A stretch of DNA of 64,000 nt. Origin: a gamma proteobacterium endosymbiont of Lamellibrachia anaximandri. Lineage in GTDB: Bacteria; Pseudomonadota; Gammaproteobacteria; Chromatiales; Chromatiaceae. The stretch covers positions 18,336 to 82,335 of the forward strand of contig JAESPD010000012.1 of assembly GCA_016756855.1 (NCBI GenBank). Reading direction: 5' to 3'. Positions 27,289 through 35,843 of this stretch are shown here, in pieces. A program made the translations under genes and the position numbers. The notes beneath the pieces are model-generated. The model ran no database searches, was not told where the DNA came from, and saw only the letters and a program-made list of their open reading frames with translations. Each line of letters starts with the position of its first letter. Positions within the stretch are counted from its first letter, which is position 1.

Positions 27289-28071
27289 ATGAGTATTAAA
27301 TCTGTATTGACGACCCTTTCACTGGCTTTGGGCTTGGCCGTTTCCGCCAGCAGCTTTGCTGGAGAGGCTGATGTCCAGGTAACGGATGTCAAAGACTGGA
27401 ACAAAGCGGGTGGTGAGAAGACCGAGGCGATGCTACTGACCCCCGACAAGCCGCGTGGCATCGTGGTCTATGAGGTCTGCTCCGCCTGCCACCTGCTGGA
27501 AGGCTGGGGACTGAAGGACGGTACTTTTCCACAGCTGGCCGGACAGCATCGCAGTGTGCTGGTCAAACAGTTGACCGACATTCGCGCCAAGAACCGCGAT
27601 AATCCCACCATGTACCCGTTTGCCCTGGACGAACAGATCCTGGCCGTGTCTGGGTACCATGAGGGAGAGATAAATCCCGCGCAGTTGGTTGCAGACGTGA
27701 CCGACTACATCTCCAAGCTGCCAATGAATCCGGACAACGGTAAGGGCCCTTGGAACGCATTGTTTCCAGAGTTTGAGCAGGGCAAGAAGCTCTATGCCGA
27801 CAACTGCATCCAGTGTCACGGTGACAATGGCGAAGGCATAGCAGACAAGTTCTACCCCAAGATTCAGGGTCAGCACTATAACTATATGCTGCGTCAGTTC
27901 GAGTGGATTCGTGACGGCAAACGCCGTAATGCAAATCCCGACATGGTGAAACAGATCAAAGGCTTCTCAGACAAGGATATGCAGATGGTTATCAACTACG
28001 TATCTCGTCAGAAGGTTCCCGCCAAGGATCTCGCACCTTCCAAAGATTGGCAGAATCCTGATTACGATTGA
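27289..28071 (+). CDS. Periplasmic dihaem c-type cytochrome of the nos locus
   Basis: 260 residues from ATG 27289, with AGGAGA nine bases upstream. Signal peptide LALGLAVSASSFA, cleavage near residue 24. Two haem motifs are visible, CSACH (about 64-68) and CIQCH (about 172-176), with distal methionines likely in NPTMYPF and NPDMVKQ. The two domains resemble cytochrome c4 halves. It probably passes electrons between NosG/NosH or another donor and NosZ. The FNR-like box upstream supports anaerobic expression. nosB follows after 125 bases. Confidence 0.9.
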   Translation: MSIKSVLTTLSLALGLAVSASSFAGEADVQVTDVKDWNKAGGEKTEAMLLTPDKPRGIVVYEVCSACHLLEGWGLKDGTFPQLAGQHRSVLVKQLTDIRAKNRDNPTMYPFALDEQILAVSGYHEGEINPAQLVADVTDYISKLPMNPDNGKGPWNALFPEFEQGKKLYADNCIQCHGDNGEGIADKFYPKIQGQHYNYMLRQFEWIRDGKRRNANPDMVKQIKGFSDKDMQMVINYVSRQKVPAKDLAPSKDWQNPDYD

Positions 28072-28196
28072 TCAATGACAACTGTACCGGATGTTTGGAA
28101 AATCCGGTACAGGCTTTCCCTCTAAATTCCCCGGGAGTCGCTTAAGGTGTTTCTTCCAGAAGTGCCTTGAGTCTCACCGGGGGACTCATCAACAAA

Positions 28197-29393
28197 ATGT
28201 CAGTGATTATGCAAAACAAGCAAACGCTCCTAGTCGCAATACTCTCTCTGGTCGCTGTAGGTCTGCTTGCAGTCATCTTCTATAGCCCGATCTGGTGGGT
28301 CTCTCTCACTGCGCCTAACTACCCTGAAGAGTCCTTTCCGGATGGTGTGCGAATTCATTTTCACATGAATGGCGTCTTCAACGGTTGTCAAAAGCAAGAC
28401 AAGGCTGAAATTACTGAAGATGAAGCACTCGATTGTGTGCATGAGATGGATACCATCAACCACTATGTCGGCATGTATCCCATTGCCGCAGGTGGTCCGG
28501 TAGAGCGAGGCTTCGGTCAATTCCTGATGGCGTTCATGGTCGTTATGTTGCTGGGGTTTATCTGTACCAAGCCAAAAATACGCATGGCGCTAATGAGTGC
28601 AGGTTTTTTAGGTATTGCCCTCTGGATGTATCTCACGCTGTATGGAGAAGAGGGTTTCAATCTGCAGAATGAAGGATTTGTCACTGCACTGGTGACCTCT
28701 CTTGATCAGGAGGCGTCCGGCGAATCCTCAGAGCCTGAAATCGTCATTGGTGGAATTACCGGCGTTCTGAAAACTTCGCTTGAAGATTCAGGCGTCGAGG
28801 TTATCCTTCCATCTGAGGTGGCGGCTGCAAAGGCAAAGGCTGATAAAACCGATGTCGGCAAGACACACCTGATTGAGCAACTCAGGATTACCTATGACAT
28901 TGACCAGGCTAAGTCGGAAACGCTGGAACCTTGGAACGGCAGTTCATTCCAGGTGATGTCCTGGCACTATGGAAAAAGCCTGGGGCGCTATTTCAATAAC
29001 CAGGAAGAGATTGTGCCGATGGTCGCCACTCTGGAAACTGCGGTCAAAGTTGTTTTCTTTGGTCTGTTGGCGTCGATGGTGGTGGTGGTGGTCGGTGCGC
29101 GCAAGAACAATGGCTTTTTCTATTGGTTGCTGGTAATGGTGCCAATGGCCCTGCCACTCTTCTTTATTATCGACTACTCAGCCTGGCTCTGGTGGTATGG
29201 ACACACCCTGAACGACATGGGCGCTTTTTCGGTCAAGCCCTTCATGCCAACCGTATTTGGTCAGGGAAAGGTAGCGCAGTTCACCACCCACTCCTATCCA
29301 TACACAGGCTTCTTTTTGATGCTGTTGACGTCGGTGGTATTGGCTGTGGCGGCACTGATTCGTAAGAAACAGTTTAAGGAGTCGAGTGATTGA
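28197..29393 (+). CDS. nosB: NosB-like polytopic membrane protein
   Basis: 398 residues from ATG 28197; a TTG at 28167 in frame is less likely. About six membrane segments: residues 8-28, then two near 108-150 (FLMAFMVVMLLGFICT and MALMSAGFLGIALWMYL), a large soluble loop rich in charged residues, and three more in the last third (VVFFGLLASMVVVVVGA, FFYWLLVMVPMALPLFFII, FFLMLLTSVVLAVAALI). Length, position between cytochrome and nosD, and topology fit NosB, which is known from clade II clusters such as that of Wolinella and is required there. Its biochemical role is not established. nosD overlaps its stop by four bases. Confidence 0.8.
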   Translation: MSVIMQNKQTLLVAILSLVAVGLLAVIFYSPIWWVSLTAPNYPEESFPDGVRIHFHMNGVFNGCQKQDKAEITEDEALDCVHEMDTINHYVGMYPIAAGGPVERGFGQFLMAFMVVMLLGFICTKPKIRMALMSAGFLGIALWMYLTLYGEEGFNLQNEGFVTALVTSLDQEASGESSEPEIVIGGITGVLKTSLEDSGVEVILPSEVAAAKAKADKTDVGKTHLIEQLRITYDIDQAKSETLEPWNGSSFQVMSWHYGKSLGRYFNNQEEIVPMVATLETAVKVVFFGLLASMVVVVVGARKNNGFFYWLLVMVPMALPLFFIIDYSAWLWWYGHTLNDMGAFSVKPFMPTVFGQGKVAQFTTHSYPYTGFFLMLLTSVVLAVAALIRKKQFKESSD

Positions 29394-30751
29394 AGCCATC
29401 GCTTTGGTCGCATGTCTTGGTCTGTCTTGCCTTTCTGCTGTTGCCTTTGGGCAGCAGTCAGGCAGCCTGTCCCTCGTTTCAGGAGTTGGTCGATGCGGCT
29501 GACCCCAAAGGTACGCTGACTCCACCGCCCGGCACCTATGCCGGGCCGGTTACCATCGAGAGCGCCATTACCATCGACGGCCAAGGGAAAGTCACCATCG
29601 ATGCCGGCGGCAAAGGTTCCGTCATCTATCTGGATACAGATGGAGCAACCTTGAAAAATCTGCATCTGACCAACTCAGGTGAATCCCACAACGATATCGA
29701 TTCGGGGGTTCAGGTTCGCGGCAATTTCAATGTCATCAAGGATAATGTCATCGATAATTCCCTGTTTGGCATAGACCTCCAGCAGTCCGAAAACAATATC
29801 GTTTTGCGAAACCGCATCTCCTCCAAGCCTTTCGATCTAGGCATGCGGGGTGATTCAGTCCGGCTCTGGTACAGCTTCAACAACAAGATCACAGACAATA
29901 TCATCCGGGATTCCCGGGACATGGTCGTCTGGTATTCGGCAGATAATCTGATTGCCCGAAATGATTCCCGTGGTGGTCGTTATTCCCTCCATTTCATGTA
30001 TTCGAAATACAATGAGGTGATAGAGAACCACTACGAAAACAATTCGGTGGGTATCTTCCTGATGTACAGCGACGGCGTACAGGTGAAGAATAACTATATC
30101 GCCCATGCACTTGGGCCAACCGGGATGGGTATTGGCTTTAAAGAGACCTCCGATGTGGATGTCGTCGGCAATCAGATTCTCTATTGCGCCACCGGTATCT
30201 ATCTGGATATCTCCCCCTATGACCCGGAGACAACCAATCGGCTGAAGAAGAATTTGGTCGCCTACAGTGGAATCGGCATTCTGTTTTTGAATGATTGGAC
30301 AGGTAACATTCTGGAGAGCAACAGCTTTAAGGGTAATATTACTCAGGTTGCGGTTTCCGGCGCGGGCAAGACCGCGAACCGGAACGACTGGATTGGAAAC
30401 TACTGGGACGACTATGAAGGATTCGACCAGGATCGTGACGGCGTGGGTGATAAGCCCTATAAACTCTACAGTTATGCCGACAGAATCTGGATGGATGTGC
30501 CGCCTGCAAGGTTTTTCAAGGGGTCGCCTGTTTTGGAAGTGATGGACTTTCTGGAACGCCTCGCCCCGTTTTCAAATCCCAATATGCTGGTTAGAGATGA
30601 GCGGCCGATGATGGCTGTGCAATTGGCTGTTGCTGAGGTCGGCCAGGAGAGTGCGTCTACCGTAACAGACGAAACAGCCGGTGGCGAAAAAGTGGAAGGT
30701 CAGGATGTGTATGATCCACTAAAGGCGCTTCGAGAATCGCTGGGCCGATAG
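29390..30751 (+). CDS. nosD: Periplasmic copper-assembly protein NosD
   Basis: 453 residues with TTG start overlapping the nosB stop (TTGA) and AAGGAG eight bases upstream. A signal peptide (LVCLAFLLLPLGSSQA) leads into repeated right-handed beta-helix (CASH/NosD) turns, with many N-x-I and G-I-x-L repeats such as NNKITDNIIRDSRDMVVWYSAD written over about residues 90-320. NosD works with the ABC transporter NosF/NosY to mature the tetranuclear CuZ centre of NosZ. The C-terminal tail (about 400-453) is low complexity and probably non-conserved. A composite repeat separates it from nosG. Confidence 0.93.
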   Translation: MKPSLWSHVLVCLAFLLLPLGSSQAACPSFQELVDAADPKGTLTPPPGTYAGPVTIESAITIDGQGKVTIDAGGKGSVIYLDTDGATLKNLHLTNSGESHNDIDSGVQVRGNFNVIKDNVIDNSLFGIDLQQSENNIVLRNRISSKPFDLGMRGDSVRLWYSFNNKITDNIIRDSRDMVVWYSADNLIARNDSRGGRYSLHFMYSKYNEVIENHYENNSVGIFLMYSDGVQVKNNYIAHALGPTGMGIGFKETSDVDVVGNQILYCATGIYLDISPYDPETTNRLKKNLVAYSGIGILFLNDWTGNILESNSFKGNITQVAVSGAGKTANRNDWIGNYWDDYEGFDQDRDGVGDKPYKLYSYADRIWMDVPPARFFKGSPVLEVMDFLERLAPFSNPNMLVRDERPMMAVQLAVAEVGQESASTVTDETAGGEKVEGQDVYDPLKALRESLGR

Positions 30752-30771
30752 CTGTTGGATCCCTGTTTCCT

Positions 30772-30860
30772 GTAGGCCTGATCAAGCGTAGCGGATCGGG
30801 CATTCACGAAATATCGAAACAGATGGGGTAGCCGGTTCCACTGCGCTTGAACCGGCCTAC
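30772..30860. repeat. Composite palindromic repeat inside the nos gene run
   Basis: GTAGGCCTGATC, loop AAGCGTAGCG, GATCGGGC (first hairpin), then after about 35 bases GCCGGTTC, loop CACTGCGCTT, GAACCGGCCTAC (second hairpin). The module order is reversed compared with the copies at 22067 and 35140. It lies between nosD and nosG. Confidence 0.8.
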
Positions 30861-30907
30861 TTATCGATAGGTAGCAACAACACATATTTCTGGAGGCAGG
30901 GTCTCTG

Positions 30908-31807
30908 ATGAGTGACAAAACGACAAAAAAACCCAAAGCCAAGAAGAAGCTTTCGCCAAAACGGAAAGAGCAGAGCCGACGGGAGTTCCTGCGTTCCACA
31001 GTTTTGACTGCAGGTGTTGTCGGTGTTTCCTTGCTCGGGGTTCTTCCCGTGGTGCAGGGAACATCCATCCGGCTGCGTCCCCCCGGAGCGATCAAGACGC
31101 CTTTTGATGAGCAGGAATTCTTTGCCTCCTGCATCAAGTGTGGCCAGTGTGTGCAGGTCTGCCCGGTGAATGCGATTAAACTGGCGGATCTTGAAGATGG
31201 TTTCGGCATCGGTGTTCCCTATATCGATGCCCGGGCGCAAGCCTGTGACTTCTCCTGCGATGGCCTGCAGTGCGTGTTGGCCTGTCCAACCGGCGCACTG
31301 ACCCATCATCTCGACTATCCTGCTGACACGCGCATGGGCTTTGCTCGTCTCTCGCGTCCCAGAGCCTGCCTTGCAGTACAGGGTAAAGGTTTCAAAGGTC
31401 AGGCCAGAGGAGCGGATTATAAGGGGCTGTTACGATATGACGAGGTGGACCGCTGGAATCCAATTCAGGTGGCGGATTATCCGTACGACCTGGAGTTATG
31501 CGATCTATGCGTTCGTCAGTGTCCCATTGAGATCCGTATCACCCAATGTGCGGAAAAGGCGAAACAGGCTGAAGCCTCTGGAGATTCCGGCAAGGTCGCC
31601 AGGGTGGCTGAGCAGCATGGCAATGAATGTCCGCCTAAGCATGCAATCGCACTGGAACCATTCGAATTGCCAAATGGGGAGACGAGAATGAAGCCCGTGA
31701 TCAAGGAGGGGTGTGTCGGTTGCGGCGTCTGCGAAATGATCTGTCCGGTTGAATCGGCTGCGATCGTGATCGATCTGGATAAAACTGCGGATACGCCGGG
31801 AGGTTGA
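30908..31807 (+). CDS. nosG: NosG ferredoxin-type protein (NapG-like)
   Basis: 299 residues. A twin-arginine signal SRREFLRSTVLTAGVVG (about residues 19-35) directs it out of the cell. Four [4Fe-4S] sites are indicated by cysteine clusters: CIKCGQCVQVCP, CDGLQCVLACP, CDLCVRQCP and CVGCGVCEMICP. NapG/NosG proteins pass electrons from the membrane quinol dehydrogenase NapH/NosH to periplasmic acceptors. The lysine-rich first 18 residues are unusual but precede the signal. ATG 30908 follows GGAGGCAGGG. nosH starts one base after its stop codon. Confidence 0.92.
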   Translation: MSDKTTKKPKAKKKLSPKRKEQSRREFLRSTVLTAGVVGVSLLGVLPVVQGTSIRLRPPGAIKTPFDEQEFFASCIKCGQCVQVCPVNAIKLADLEDGFGIGVPYIDARAQACDFSCDGLQCVLACPTGALTHHLDYPADTRMGFARLSRPRACLAVQGKGFKGQARGADYKGLLRYDEVDRWNPIQVADYPYDLELCDLCVRQCPIEIRITQCAEKAKQAEASGDSGKVARVAEQHGNECPPKHAIALEPFELPNGETRMKPVIKEGCVGCGVCEMICPVESAAIVIDLDKTADTPGG

Positions 31808-31808
31808 T

Positions 31809-32780
31809 ATGCGATACATAAGAGACTCCCTGTCACAAATATTTGGCAATAAACCTCGTCGGCCTTCGAAAGAGCAACAGCCCCCCGAGCTGTTAGAGAT
31901 CTATCAGGGCAAAAAAGGCAATCTCTCCAAGGCGGATGTCGAAGCAGTACGCCATGAGCACCATACGGGTTGTTGTAACAAGTGGCAGCGACGGCGCTGG
32001 ATTACCCTGATACTGGTGAATGTGCTGTTTGTCGTCTCCTACTATTTCGACGTACAGCTGCTGGAGGGCGCGCTCACCGCGTCACGCTTTGTGGGTTTTC
32101 ACATGGCGGATCTCAACTCAGCGCTGCAGGTGGCTTTGGCCTATAAGCACATCGTGCTGAACCTGGTGATTGGTACGGTCACTGTTTTTATTATGTGGCT
32201 GTTGCTCGGTGGCCGCACCTTCTGCTCCTGGGTCTGCCCATACCATCTGTTGGCTGAGTGGGCGGAATATCTCCACCTCTGGCTGGTGAAGAAGAAGCTG
32301 ATCAAGAATCACACATTCAACCGCAAGGTGCGTGGTGTTTTCTACGTAATTTTCGCCTTGCTCGCTTTGATCTCCGGATATACTGTTTTCGAGACCATCT
32401 CGCCCACGGGTATCCTGAGTCGCGCCCTGATCTATGGTCCTGGTGTCGCGTTGATCTGGGTGGGAGCGCTGCTGCTGTTCGAAGTCTTCTACTCCCGTCG
32501 CGCCTGGTGCCGTTATGTTTGTCCAATTGGAGTCACCTACGGCGTCGTGGGTGTGTTGTCTCCGCTGCGGGTAAAGTACAATGCCGAAGCTTGCCACCAC
32601 GAAGGCGACTGTCGCAAGATCTGCATGGTGCCTCATGTGCTCGATCTGACTGTCCGTGGGGCAGCATTCGATGTCAATCAGGATGTAGGTGCGGACTGTA
32701 CCCGTTGTGGAATGTGTGTGGATGTCTGTCCCACAGGCTCCTTAGTCTATGAATTTAAAGGTTTGAGTAAACTGCTCTGA
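31809..32780 (+). CDS. nosH: NosH membrane quinol dehydrogenase subunit (NapH-like)
   Basis: 323 residues. An N-terminal soluble stretch of about 60 residues precedes four to five membrane helices. Two CxxxCP motifs lie at the membrane face, RTFCSWVCPYH and RAWCRYVCPIG, as in NapH. The C-terminus carries CTRCGMCVDVCP for a [4Fe-4S] cluster, plus an unusual CHHEGDCRKIC segment. NapH/NosH proteins oxidise menaquinol and pass electrons to NosG. The complete menaquinone genes downstream make that donor plausible here. Immediately followed by nosF (three bases). Confidence 0.92.
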   Translation: MRYIRDSLSQIFGNKPRRPSKEQQPPELLEIYQGKKGNLSKADVEAVRHEHHTGCCNKWQRRRWITLILVNVLFVVSYYFDVQLLEGALTASRFVGFHMADLNSALQVALAYKHIVLNLVIGTVTVFIMWLLLGGRTFCSWVCPYHLLAEWAEYLHLWLVKKKLIKNHTFNRKVRGVFYVIFALLALISGYTVFETISPTGILSRALIYGPGVALIWVGALLLFEVFYSRRAWCRYVCPIGVTYGVVGVLSPLRVKYNAEACHHEGDCRKICMVPHVLDLTVRGAAFDVNQDVGADCTRCGMCVDVCPTGSLVYEFKGLSKLL

Positions 32781-32783
32781 TCC

Positions 32784-33665
32784 ATGATCCAGTTTGAAAA
32801 TATCGTAAAACGATTTCGACGCAACGAAGTACTGAAAGGCGTAAACCTGACGATTGAGCGGGGACACAGGGTCGCTTTGGTGGGTTCTAACGGTGCCGGA
32901 AAGACGACGCTGATACGTTGCCTGTTGGGTGAATATACCTGTGACGGTCGGGTGCTGGTGGACCGCATGGACCCGCGCAAGCAGCGGCGTGAAGTGCTCT
33001 CCAAGGTCGGTTTTGTGCCGCAACTGCCACCACCTCTGCGTATGCCGGTGGGACAGTTGATTCGCTTTGCCGCCAGCCTTTGTGAATCCGATCCTGCCAG
33101 GATGCGCGATGTGGCACAAAAGCTTGGATTCGATGCAGAACAATTTCGCCACCAACCCTTCGTGAAACTCTCCGGTGGACAGAAACAGAAGCTGTTGATT
33201 GCCATCGCCCTCGGACGGGAGAGTGAGTTGTTGGTTATGGACGAGCCCGCAGCCAATCTCGATCCGGATGCCCGGCATATCTTTTTTCAACTGCTTGCGG
33301 AGAAACAGGAACGTGCAGCGATGCTGATCTCTAGTCATCGTCTGGATGAGGTGGCTACCCTGGTAAATCGTGTTATCGAAATGGATCAGGGCAAGGTGGT
33401 TCTCGATGACCGGGTGGCTGACCTGGTGGAACTCTCCTCCCGTCTGCGCTGCCGATTGCGGTTGACCCAGCCCGAAGAGGCATTTGCCAAAACAATCGGC
33501 GAGTGGGGTTTTCTGAGTGGTGCGGACGGCGTGACTTGGGAAGGCTATATCGCCGGACCGGACCGGCTGCGTTTTCTTGGTGTTCTCTCCCGCTATGCTG
33601 CCCTGCTTGCCGGTATGGAGATGGAAGAGGCCGAGGAGCAGGTGGCGGCTGCCGATGTCAGCTAA
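32784..33665 (+). CDS. nosF: ABC transporter ATP-binding protein NosF
   Basis: 293 residues. Walker A is GSNGAGKTTL (about 34-43), the Q-loop FVPQLPPP, signature LSGGQKQK (about 131-138), Walker B LLVMDEPAANLD and switch His in SSHRLDE. NosF with NosY forms an exporter that works with NosD to supply sulfur or another factor for CuZ assembly. It overlaps the start of nosL by 11 bases and follows nosH closely, so the run nosH-nosF-nosL-nosY is translationally tight. Confidence 0.94.
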   Translation: MIQFENIVKRFRRNEVLKGVNLTIERGHRVALVGSNGAGKTTLIRCLLGEYTCDGRVLVDRMDPRKQRREVLSKVGFVPQLPPPLRMPVGQLIRFAASLCESDPARMRDVAQKLGFDAEQFRHQPFVKLSGGQKQKLLIAIALGRESELLVMDEPAANLDPDARHIFFQLLAEKQERAAMLISSHRLDEVATLVNRVIEMDQGKVVLDDRVADLVELSSRLRCRLRLTQPEEAFAKTIGEWGFLSGADGVTWEGYIAGPDRLRFLGVLSRYAALLAGMEMEEAEEQVAAADVS

Positions 33666-34224
33666 GCGCAGTTACAGCCTGCTTGCGGGGCTGGCTATTC
33701 TTCTCCTGACTGCCTGCTCCGGTGATCCGGGTACGGGTCCCAAAGAGGTGAAATGGGATCGGGTTGCCTGTGAACGCTGTCGCATGGTACTCAGCGATCG
33801 GCACTATTCCGCCCAGATTCGCTATTTTCCCGAAGGTAAACGTTCCAAAGTGGTGGGGTTTGACGATATCGGTTGTGCAACGCTCTGGTTGGACACTCAG
33901 CCATGGAAGGATGATCCGAAGACAGAGATCTGGGTTACCGATTTTCGCACCGGTGAGTGGATCGATGCGCGCACCGCTACCTACGTAAAAGAGAAGATTA
34001 CACCGATGGAGTACGGATTAGGTGCCCAATCAGATCCGACGCCGGAAGGACTCAATTTTGCCCAGGCGAAACTGCACGTCATCGAAGTGGAGAAGCGTTT
34101 CACCATTCATGGCGTTCACTTGCTTGACCGACTGAAAGAGCAGGCGGATCGGCGCGATGCCAGGCGCAGGGCCAAACAGGCGGAGCAGGCTCCACCTCCA
34201 ATCATTCCAAAGAATCAACACTGA
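33655..34224 (+). CDS. nosL: Copper-binding lipoprotein NosL
   Basis: 189 residues from ATG 33655, which overlaps the nosF stop codon. A lipoprotein signal ends LLLTACSGD (lipid Cys about residue 20). The copper(I) motif is CERCRM (about 39-44), and VGFDDIGCATLWL is the second conserved block. NosL delivers Cu(I) to the NosZ assembly pathway from the periplasmic face. A charged C-terminal tail (RRDARRRAKQAEQAPPP) is probably unstructured. The stop codon overlaps the nosY start (TGATG). Confidence 0.94.
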   Translation: MSAKRSYSLLAGLAILLLTACSGDPGTGPKEVKWDRVACERCRMVLSDRHYSAQIRYFPEGKRSKVVGFDDIGCATLWLDTQPWKDDPKTEIWVTDFRTGEWIDARTATYVKEKITPMEYGLGAQSDPTPEGLNFAQAKLHVIEVEKRFTIHGVHLLDRLKEQADRRDARRRAKQAEQAPPPIIPKNQH

Positions 34225-35051
34225 TGAAATATCTCTGGCTTACTGCTTACACAGACATAATAGAATCCCTGCGGGCCCGCTGGTTCATGGTCTATTCCAT
34301 GGTGTTTGGCGGATTGGTGGTGATCCTCTTTGCCTTTGGCCTGGCCGAGTCCCGCATCATGGGTTTCACCGGTCTCTCACGTCTGCTGATCACCTATATC
34401 CAGTTGTCGATGGCGATACTGCCTGTATTTGTGTTGATCACTACAGTACGTTCGGTGGCCGGGGATCGGGAGGCGGGCGTTTTTGAATATCTCCTCTCTC
34501 TGCCTATTACATTGAGCGCCTGGTTCTGGGGACGGGTGTTCGGGCGCTTTTTTGTGGTCTTCCTGCCGGTACTTCTCGCAATGGTAGGTGCTATCGTTTG
34601 GGGAGTGATAAAAGGTGCCGAGGTGCCGTGGGAGCTGCTGATTTACTATACAGGCCTGCTCATGTCTCTCGCCTGGTGTTTCCTCGGCATTGGTATGTTG
34701 ATTTCAACCATTGCACGCTCTTCCGACGTGGCGCAGGGTGCCGCTTTTGTCGTCTGGTTGAGTCTGCTGCTCTTTCTCGACCTGATTTTGCTCGGTGTAA
34801 TGATTCGTGAACATCTGCCGCCGGAGACCGCTGTAGCTATCGCACTGGCCAACCCGATGCAGGTATTCCGTACCGCCACCATGATGTTATTCGATCCACA
34901 ACTGGTGCTGCTCGGTCCAACGGCTTATGTAATCCTGGATAATTTTGGCCAGGCAGGCTATATCGCCTACGCAATTGTCTATCCTATTCTGCTGGGTACC
35001 GGCTGTGCCTGGCTCGGTTATCTGCTGTTTAAACGCAGCGATTTGCCTTAA
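34224..35051 (+). CDS. nosY: ABC transporter permease NosY
   Basis: 275 residues with six predicted helices of the ABC-2 type: segments near residues 20-40, 58-78, 108-130, 145-168, 178-200 and 245-268. SVAGDREAGVFEYLLSLPIT is the coupling region typical of NosY. Partner of NosF in maturation of NosZ. ATG overlaps the nosL stop codon. It is the last recognised nos gene; a heptamer repeat tract and a composite palindrome follow. Confidence 0.93.
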   Translation: MKYLWLTAYTDIIESLRARWFMVYSMVFGGLVVILFAFGLAESRIMGFTGLSRLLITYIQLSMAILPVFVLITTVRSVAGDREAGVFEYLLSLPITLSAWFWGRVFGRFFVVFLPVLLAMVGAIVWGVIKGAEVPWELLIYYTGLLMSLAWCFLGIGMLISTIARSSDVAQGAAFVVWLSLLLFLDLILLGVMIREHLPPETAVAIALANPMQVFRTATMMLFDPQLVLLGPTAYVILDNFGQAGYIAYAIVYPILLGTGCAWLGYLLFKRSDLP

Positions 35052-35059
35052 AAAGAAGG

Positions 35060-35094
35060 TGAAAGGCTAAAGGTTAAAGGTTAAAGGTTAAAGG
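35060..35094. repeat. Short tandem heptamer repeat (AGGTTAA-type)
   Basis: After nosY the sequence reads AAAGGCTAAAGGTTAAAGGTTAAAGG..., giving about four to five copies of a 7-base unit GGTTAAA with one variant GGCTAAA. A shorter version (AGGCTAAAGGCTAAA) occurs at about 22046-22060, again directly before a composite palindrome. Confidence 0.75.
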
Positions 35095-35139
35095 TGACTG
35101 TGCCACCGGATAGGCCTGAACCCTGTATCTTGGTGTGCC

Positions 35140-35228
35140 GTAGGCCGGTTCAAGCGCAGCGGAACCGGCAACCTCAATCGTTCTGCCAAAGCCTGGATGC
35201 CCGATCCGCTACGCTTGATCTGGCCTAC
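35140..35228. repeat. Composite palindromic repeat, complete two-module copy
   Basis: GTAGGCCGGTTC, loop AAGCGCAGCG, GAACCGGCAACC; then GCCCGATC, loop CGCTACGCTT, GATCTGGCCTAC. Same order and spacing as the copy at 22067-22155. Located between nosY and the 35300 gene. Confidence 0.8.
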
Positions 35229-35299
35229 CTACTTGACACAAAATTCAGGCAAATCTTCAATTTGCCAGCCCTTAGCCTTAAACCTATTTCTTTAAAATC

Positions 35300-35788
35300 A
35301 TGAAAAAACAAAACTCCCTTCTTTGGCTGGTTGCAGGGCTCCTCCTGACAGCTTTTTCGGCAGTTGCCATCTATAAAGTTTGGCCTTTGCTGCATCCGGA
35401 GGTGCTGCTTTCCGCGCCACTGGATTCCGACTGCGATCTGCGCGCAGGTCCCTGTAAGTCCCGGTTGCCGGACGGCAGCAGCATTTCGTTCTCTATTGAA
35501 CCTCGTACTTTGCCGCTGGTGAAACCTATTCAAATAGTGGTCGAGATCGAGGGATTGGAGGCGGAGCAGGTCGTGGTGGATTTCAGCGGAGTCGATATGA
35601 ATATGGGCTTCAATCGACCGGCATTGGCCAATCAGGGAGAAGGACGTTTTGCGGGAAAAGGGATGCTGCCTGTCTGTGTGCGTGATGCCATGGAGTGGGA
35701 AGCCAAGGTGCTGGTCAAAACGCAAGATGGCCTGGTTGCTGCGCCTTACCGATTTATTACGGTCAAGCCAGGTACGTCTCTGCCCTAA
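35300..35788 (+). CDS. Membrane-anchored periplasmic protein of unknown function
   Basis: 162 residues. One N-terminal membrane helix (about 8-27), then a beta-rich periplasmic domain. Visible features: a cysteine pair SDCDLRAGPCKS (residues 43-52), a methionine-containing VDMNMGFNRPAL near 97, and CVRDAMEWEAKV near 126. The MNMG-NRP segment resembles the M-rich loops of YtkA/FixH-like proteins that accompany oxidase and copper genes. That resemblance is by eye only. It is separated from nosY by a repeat-filled gap of about 250 bases and faces the cytochrome gene convergently. Confidence 0.7.
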   Translation: MKKQNSLLWLVAGLLLTAFSAVAIYKVWPLLHPEVLLSAPLDSDCDLRAGPCKSRLPDGSSISFSIEPRTLPLVKPIQIVVEIEGLEAEQVVVDFSGVDMNMGFNRPALANQGEGRFAGKGMLPVCVRDAMEWEAKVLVKTQDGLVAAPYRFITVKPGTSLP

Positions 35789-35843
35789 AAACTCTTCTGG
35801 TCAAATGGAAGGAAAAGTATGCCTGGCTCCAAGCGGAGCCATC

